Source: a virus. From it: a stretch of 32,706 nt of DNA. The notes below the pieces were generated by a model. It did no database searches. It was not told the origin of the DNA and worked only from the letters and a program-made list of their open reading frames with translations. The stretch lies in IMG/VR virus record IMGVR_UViG_3300042480_000340, positions 1-32,706 of that record; one strand, 5' to 3'. Shown one piece after another: positions 29,675 to 32,706 of this stretch. How positions within the stretch are numbered: the first letter of the stretch is position 1; each line of letters starts with the position of its first letter. A program made the position numbers and the translations under genes.

Positions 29675-30249
29675 TTCACACCTATCTTCATATATCTTGT
29701 GTAACTTGTTTCTGGATCTGTAAAATCTTTACTACCTAAATAATTTACTTTACGCATTGGAAATAAATCTGTAAATTGTTCTAGGTCTGCTATTTTTGTT
29801 ACTGCCCCGCTTGCTTGGTCTCTTCCTTGAACTATCACTCTATATCCATCTGGTACTACATTATACCAAGTGGACTTCATGTCATTGACACTAGTATTGA
29901 TTATGATTCCGGGCTTGTCATATATCACATCTCTAGCATCAGTATTTAAAAATATCAACTTCCCCGGTTTAAAAAATGGTTTCAGCAACTCGTGGCTAGT
30001 TTCAAGTTTATCTTCGTCATTTTCTACTAATACGATATGATCAAATATCACACCTTCTTTTTGCAATAACATAGCAAGGTTACCATACCAACTACCTAAT
30101 ATATAGATAGTTCTAGCGCATTTCCCGCCTAATCCTTCTTTTAATTTTTTGCATAACCAAGTCTTGCTTTGTATAAGATCATCCGTGAAGCTACCTTCCA
30201 GTGTGTCCGGGCTTGATTCTTCTATTTCTGCAAATTCTACGATACGCAT
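29671..30249 (-). CDS. Methyltransferase-like Rossmann protein with capsid-targeting-like start
   Basis: IYILGSWYGNLAMLLQ (48-63) looks like the SAM-binding loop of a class I methyltransferase, though the usual GxGxG reads GSWYGN, and IVLVENDEDKLE (72-83) like its acidic ribose-binding strand. The catalytic part is not identified. The N-terminus MRIVEFAEIEES may be another targeting sequence (IEE before S). There is no ribosome site; GATAAATA is exactly 6 nt above the ATG. It overlaps the kinase gene by 4 nt. Enzymatic activity is uncertain. Confidence 0.6.
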   Translation of the reverse strand: MRIVEFAEIEESSPDTLEGSFTDDLIQSKTWLCKKLKEGLGGKCARTIYILGSWYGNLAMLLQKEGVIFDHIVLVENDEDKLETSHELLKPFFKPGKLIFLNTDARDVIYDKPGIIINTSVNDMKSTWYNVVPDGYRVIVQGRDQASGAVTKIADLEQFTDLFPMRKVNYLGSKDFTDPETSYTRYMKIGVK

Positions 30250-30254
30250 TATAT

Positions 30255-30262
30255 TATTTATC
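30255..30262 (-). promoter_or_regulatory. Late-promoter-like GATAAATA, leaderless position
   Basis: Differs from TATAAATA at the first base only. The last base is 6 nt above the A of the ATG at 30249. There is no Shine-Dalgarno site between. Confidence 0.45.
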
Positions 30263-30264
30263 TA

Positions 30265-30900
30265 CTACTCCCTGATCGCAAGGTCTATAAAACGCTGTTC
30301 ATATCTGCTAAAATTAGACCAAATCTCTATTATGCTATCAGGGATCACGGGTAATTCTTCATACTTGAACAGTCTAGTGATGAATTGATAACGCCTGTCA
30401 TACTTGATCTTGGGGTTGGGTATATACCAACTAGGGGGAAGGTGATCAAAATAGTTATTTAAATTCCCATGGTCGACTGGTACCGGTAGTTGATAGCCCT
30501 TGAAAGTCAGAATGCTTTCATTGTCTTTCTTTATCTTTAGTGAAGTTCTGTTTAAAGATATGTTGTCGTGTTTTTTATAGATTAACTTACAGTGATTGTC
30601 ACCACCACGCCAAGCCATCGTGTTCTCTATCAAATCATCAATGTCTATGCCGACATCGTGAAGTAATATTTTAATTATTCTATAGTCATCTACATCAATG
30701 GATGCAGTACCGCTCAGATAGTGATTTAGTATTATAGAGCAGTCATTGTTTAGATTTGTTGCAGGAAAATTCTTTAAATAACCATCATAAGAAAATACAT
30801 GATTAGTGAATTTGCCGAATCTAACCGGCATCGCGTTTATCTTATAGCCGTATTCTTCAAATAATAGTCCGGCTTCTCGCACATCATCCGGAAAGTTCAT
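30265..30900 (-). CDS. Hypothetical protein, 211 aa
   Basis: A mixed-composition soluble protein starting MNFPDDVREAGLLFEEYG. Notable are LPPSWYIPNPKIKYDRRYQF (153-172) and a His/Asp-containing centre, but I cannot place it in a family. The ATG is 4 nt after the Dps stop with no strong ribosome site. It shares the operon with Dps and probably the membrane peptide. Confidence 0.6.
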   Translation of the reverse strand: MNFPDDVREAGLLFEEYGYKINAMPVRFGKFTNHVFSYDGYLKNFPATNLNNDCSIILNHYLSGTASIDVDDYRIIKILLHDVGIDIDDLIENTMAWRGGDNHCKLIYKKHDNISLNRTSLKIKKDNESILTFKGYQLPVPVDHGNLNNYFDHLPPSWYIPNPKIKYDRRYQFITRLFKYEELPVIPDSIIEIWSNFSRYEQRFIDLAIRE

Positions 30901-30904
30901 GCAA

Positions 30905-31345
30905 TTATGCGCGTTCTTTCTTTAGTATGCTCTTGATCATCCAAGCATGTTTAGCATGTGCATCCATGCGTTCTGCGATATAGTTCTCTATACCATAATT
31001 GTTTTCATTTTTAGCGTGACTCATGCATTCACCTAAACAATGTAACACTAATTCATTATCATGTAACAACTCTGCAAACATTAGTTCTGCTCTTGGGATC
31101 ATGGTCTGACCTTTGATATCGCTCAATTCAACAAAACGTTCCATGCTTCCTGGAGTATAACTATCAAGTGTTCTGATATATTCAGCAGTCTTATCTAATG
31201 ATGCATATACTTCAGCGTATAAATTACCGAAGAAATCGTGATACTGAGGGAAGTTTGGGCCCTCAACGTTCCAGTGGAACTGTTGCGCTTTGATCACAAA
31301 CGCATAACTATTTGCTAATAAATGTTTTAAACTATCTGCTAACAT
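30905..31345 (-). CDS. dps: Dps-type ferritin-like protein
   Basis: Dps proteins form 12-subunit shells that oxidise iron with peroxide and can protect DNA. H24 and H36 (FHWNVEGPNFPQYHDFF) and D51 and E55 (SLDKTAEYIRTLD) keep the exact 12-15-4 spacing of the E. coli Dps ferroxidase residues H51, H63, D78 and E82. The D67 position is Gly40. Length 146 is at the short end of the family because the Lys-rich N-terminal tail of E. coli Dps, which binds DNA, is missing. AAGG lies 9 nt before the ATG. A role against oxidative stress or in iron storage during infection is inferred. Confidence 0.85.
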   Translation of the reverse strand: MLADSLKHLLANSYAFVIKAQQFHWNVEGPNFPQYHDFFGNLYAEVYASLDKTAEYIRTLDSYTPGSMERFVELSDIKGQTMIPRAELMFAELLHDNELVLHCLGECMSHAKNENNYGIENYIAERMDAHAKHAWMIKSILKKERA

Positions 31346-31351
31346 ATTCTT

Positions 31352-31492
31352 TTACCTTTTACAAATCTCGTCACTTACTCTAGTCTTATATATCTCAGGA
31401 AATATTCCATGTATCAATAGTATGATCGCCCATCTCCAGGCTCTATATAAATGTTGAAAATATCCTATGTTATTTTCCTTTAAGTGACTCAT
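31352..31492 (-). CDS. DUF6356-like small membrane protein, 46 aa
   Basis: Found by hand. It begins MSHLKENNIGYFQHLYRAWR and has one hydrophobic stretch (WAIILLIHGIFPEIY), the pattern of the DUF6356 family: HLK, Y-xx-HL, a short membrane segment with HG-x-FP. Function unknown. Its ATG lies 23 nt inside the end of the upstream gene with only a weak ribosome site, so coupling is likely. Confidence 0.65.
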   Translation of the reverse strand: MSHLKENNIGYFQHLYRAWRWAIILLIHGIFPEIYKTRVSDEICKR

Positions 31493-32090
31493 TTCTTTTT
31501 ACTTCGTTTTGCAAACCTTTCATTATAGAACTTTCTTTAGTAGGCTTGTCAAATTCTTTTTTAGTAGCACGAACTATACCGCTGAAACGTTTGTTGCCGC
31601 GTTCGAAATCACCTTCTTTGTCTGCTTTACTTGCATCAGCGCCTGCGGCTTTTTTATATCTTGCTAATGTTTCAGGACTTAATTCATCAAGTTGTTCTTT
31701 ATCTGTGCCTGCTGATTTAGGTGTGAACTTGCGATAACTCTGACCCATGCCGCCCGGTGTGTTAATTTTTTCACCTAATGGTTTTTCGATTACTTTTTCC
31801 ATTGGGCTCTTTTCGATTCCTAGTCCTGAACCACCAGTAATACCTGCGCTATAACCTTCTTCTACAGATTTAGCCTTCATCGCTTTGCTCAATGCAAACA
31901 ATGCATTATAGAATTGCTCTGTCTTATATGCAGCCTTGATGAATTCTTCGCTCTGTATCATATCATTGAAATCTTTTGCAAGTTCTTTAACATGGCGCTT
32001 TAACATTTCTAATGGAACAGTGCCGTAACCAGGTACATTTACCTGGAAATCATTTTGCTCATTCTGTAATCCTTTTATGATACTACTCAT
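31470..32090 (-). CDS. Probable virion or core protein with terminal repeat motif, 206 aa
   Basis: The N-terminus SSIIKGLQNE (2-11) returns at the C-terminus as SSIMKGLQNE, encoded with different codons. The centre has helices rich in Lys and Glu and a LDELSPETLARYKKAAGADA segment that I recall in phage head-associated proteins. Gly-rich linkers lie at 80-95. It starts at the TAATG overlap with the upstream gene. A scaffold or core role is a guess from composition. Confidence 0.6.
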   Translation of the reverse strand: MSSIIKGLQNEQNDFQVNVPGYGTVPLEMLKRHVKELAKDFNDMIQSEEFIKAAYKTEQFYNALFALSKAMKAKSVEEGYSAGITGGSGLGIEKSPMEKVIEKPLGEKINTPGGMGQSYRKFTPKSAGTDKEQLDELSPETLARYKKAAGADASKADKEGDFERGNKRFSGIVRATKKEFDKPTKESSIMKGLQNEVKRNESLKGK

Positions 32091-32647
32091 TATTTGTCTC
32101 TCTTACTCTTAGTTGCTACATTCTTTGCTTTACCGCTACGCTCTGGATTAGGATCTTCTCTACGCTTACGTGCTGCCGCGCTTGCACGACCCTTCTTGCC
32201 TAGGCTATGTGCTTTGCTTTGTGGCAAGCACTTGGGCTTACCCTCACTACTACTACCTCTAGCACATGAGCCACGAATCTTTCCATCTGGGCCGAAACGA
32301 ACCCACTTCTCTTTAAACCACTTGCGTAAATCTTCTTCTAGTTCTTGTTCACTTAGTTTCTTTTCTAAGCCTTGAACATTTGTATTCTTGTCTGGTTCTG
32401 GTGCTAAACGCTTTTTAGCATCAGGCATAAACTTGTCTATAGTCTTTAGTGTTAACGGACCTAACACGCCATCAACATCTAAGTTAGCATTGAACTTATC
32501 GTTTAAGAAATTTTGAATCTTACGTACACGCTCATCGCTTATCTGATCTTCGCTGACCTTTTTGCAACTACCAGGTGTGTTGGCTTTGGTACCTGGCACA
32601 CGCCTGTAACCTTTCCAACATGCTTCTAGTATTTGACGATATCTCAT
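32090..32647 (-). CDS. Basic protein with peptidoglycan-binding-like and DUF5872-like regions, 185 aa
   Basis: Residues 1-8 (MRYRQILE, then A) fit the capsid-targeting pattern. CWKGYRRVPGTKANTPGSC (10-28) is a Cys-bounded element common in marine phage proteins. Residues 43-70 (RKIQNFLNDKFNANLDVDG, then VLGPLT) look like a peptidoglycan-binding repeat. The end (DLRKWFKEKWVRFGPDG, then a Lys/Arg/Ser-rich tail) resembles DUF5872. The basic tail could bind DNA inside the head. ATGA overlaps the upstream gene. Confidence 0.65.
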   Translation of the reverse strand: MRYRQILEACWKGYRRVPGTKANTPGSCKKVSEDQISDERVRKIQNFLNDKFNANLDVDGVLGPLTLKTIDKFMPDAKKRLAPEPDKNTNVQGLEKKLSEQELEEDLRKWFKEKWVRFGPDGKIRGSCARGSSSEGKPKCLPQSKAHSLGKKGRASAAARKRREDPNPERSGKAKNVATKSKRDK

Positions 32648-32706
32648 TTCTTGCTACTATTGCCCCAATTGCTTGCGCCAACTTTACGGCACTTGACTAA
32701 TGCACC
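32644..32706 (-). CDS. Partial gene, C-terminus only
   Basis: An open frame runs from the window edge to a TGA that overlaps the next ATG as ATGA; the last residues read GALVKCRKVGASNWGNSSKK. The rest lies outside the window. The ATGA overlap supports a real gene; no family can be named. Confidence 0.5.
   Translation of the reverse strand, partial: GALVKCRKVGASNWGNSSKK

Noticed and set aside
1-32706. tRNA genes, CRISPR arrays, insertion sequences, attachment sites
   Set aside because: No cloverleaf, regular spacer repeat, transposase or terminal inverted repeat was seen; gene gaps are nearly all under 125 nt and hold promoters or small genes.

Overview
This window looks like part of the genome of a T4-like tailed phage (myovirus), probably of a marine Gram-negative bacterium; the host cannot be fixed from the sequence. 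The reasons are a T4-type family B DNA polymerase (gp43), a gp45-like sliding clamp, a DsbA-like late regulator, T4-type late promoter octamers (NATAAATA), T4-style head-targeting N-termini on several proteins, and many small hypotheticals of the kind seen in cyanophage- and pelagiphage-like myoviruses. All supported genes lie on the minus strand, so transcription runs from high to low coordinates. They are packed with ATGA, GTGA or TAATG overlaps. No tRNA, CRISPR array or insertion sequence was seen.

Layout in transcription order. 32706-28403 is a virion-associated and accessory block: a peptidoglycan-binding-like/Lys-rich protein, a core-like protein with the same motif at both ends, a DUF6356-like membrane peptide, a Dps-type ferritin, a methyltransferase-like protein and a zeta-toxin-like P-loop kinase. 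Four of its proteins start with a sequence resembling the T4 capsid targeting sequence. 28413-23531 holds a secreted thermonuclease, small genes, two secreted low-complexity proteins (Asn-rich and Pro-rich) and a membrane/coiled-coil protein. 23511-16407 holds SGNH proteins, a zinc metallopeptidase, a short TilS-like PP-loop enzyme, DsbA, DNA polymerase and clamp. 16426-9692 holds two tandem sulfotransferase-like genes, a DpdA/TGT-like transglycosylase, a probable second T-fold (QueD-like) protein, an SGNH protein, a nucleotidyltransferase-cupin fusion, glycosyltransferase and H1-like basic protein. 9487-1 holds GMP reductase, two SGNH paralogues, GTP cyclohydrolase I, a cytidylyltransferase-like protein, an Smr protein, QueD, a purine phosphoribosyltransferase, an MBD4-like DNA glycosylase, QueE and a second glycosyltransferase cut by the window edge.

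How the genes fit together. FolE, QueD and QueE can take GTP to 7-carboxy-7-deazaguanine, and the DpdA-like enzyme could insert a 7-deazaguanine base into phage DNA. No QueC is present here. The guanine released by such an exchange could be recovered by the phosphoribosyltransferase and rebalanced by GMP reductase (inference). Glycosyltransferases, the heptose-type nucleotidyltransferase-cupin, sulfotransferase-like proteins and five SGNH proteins suggest glycan building or decoration.

Regulation. sigma70-like promoters lie before the clamp, dsbA, tilS and the 27689-27922 gene; NATAAATA octamers lie before other genes. At five genes without a clear Shine-Dalgarno site the promoter sits exactly where the predicted transcript would begin at the A of the start codon, suggesting leaderless mRNAs. 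Several promoters overlap perfect inverted repeats.
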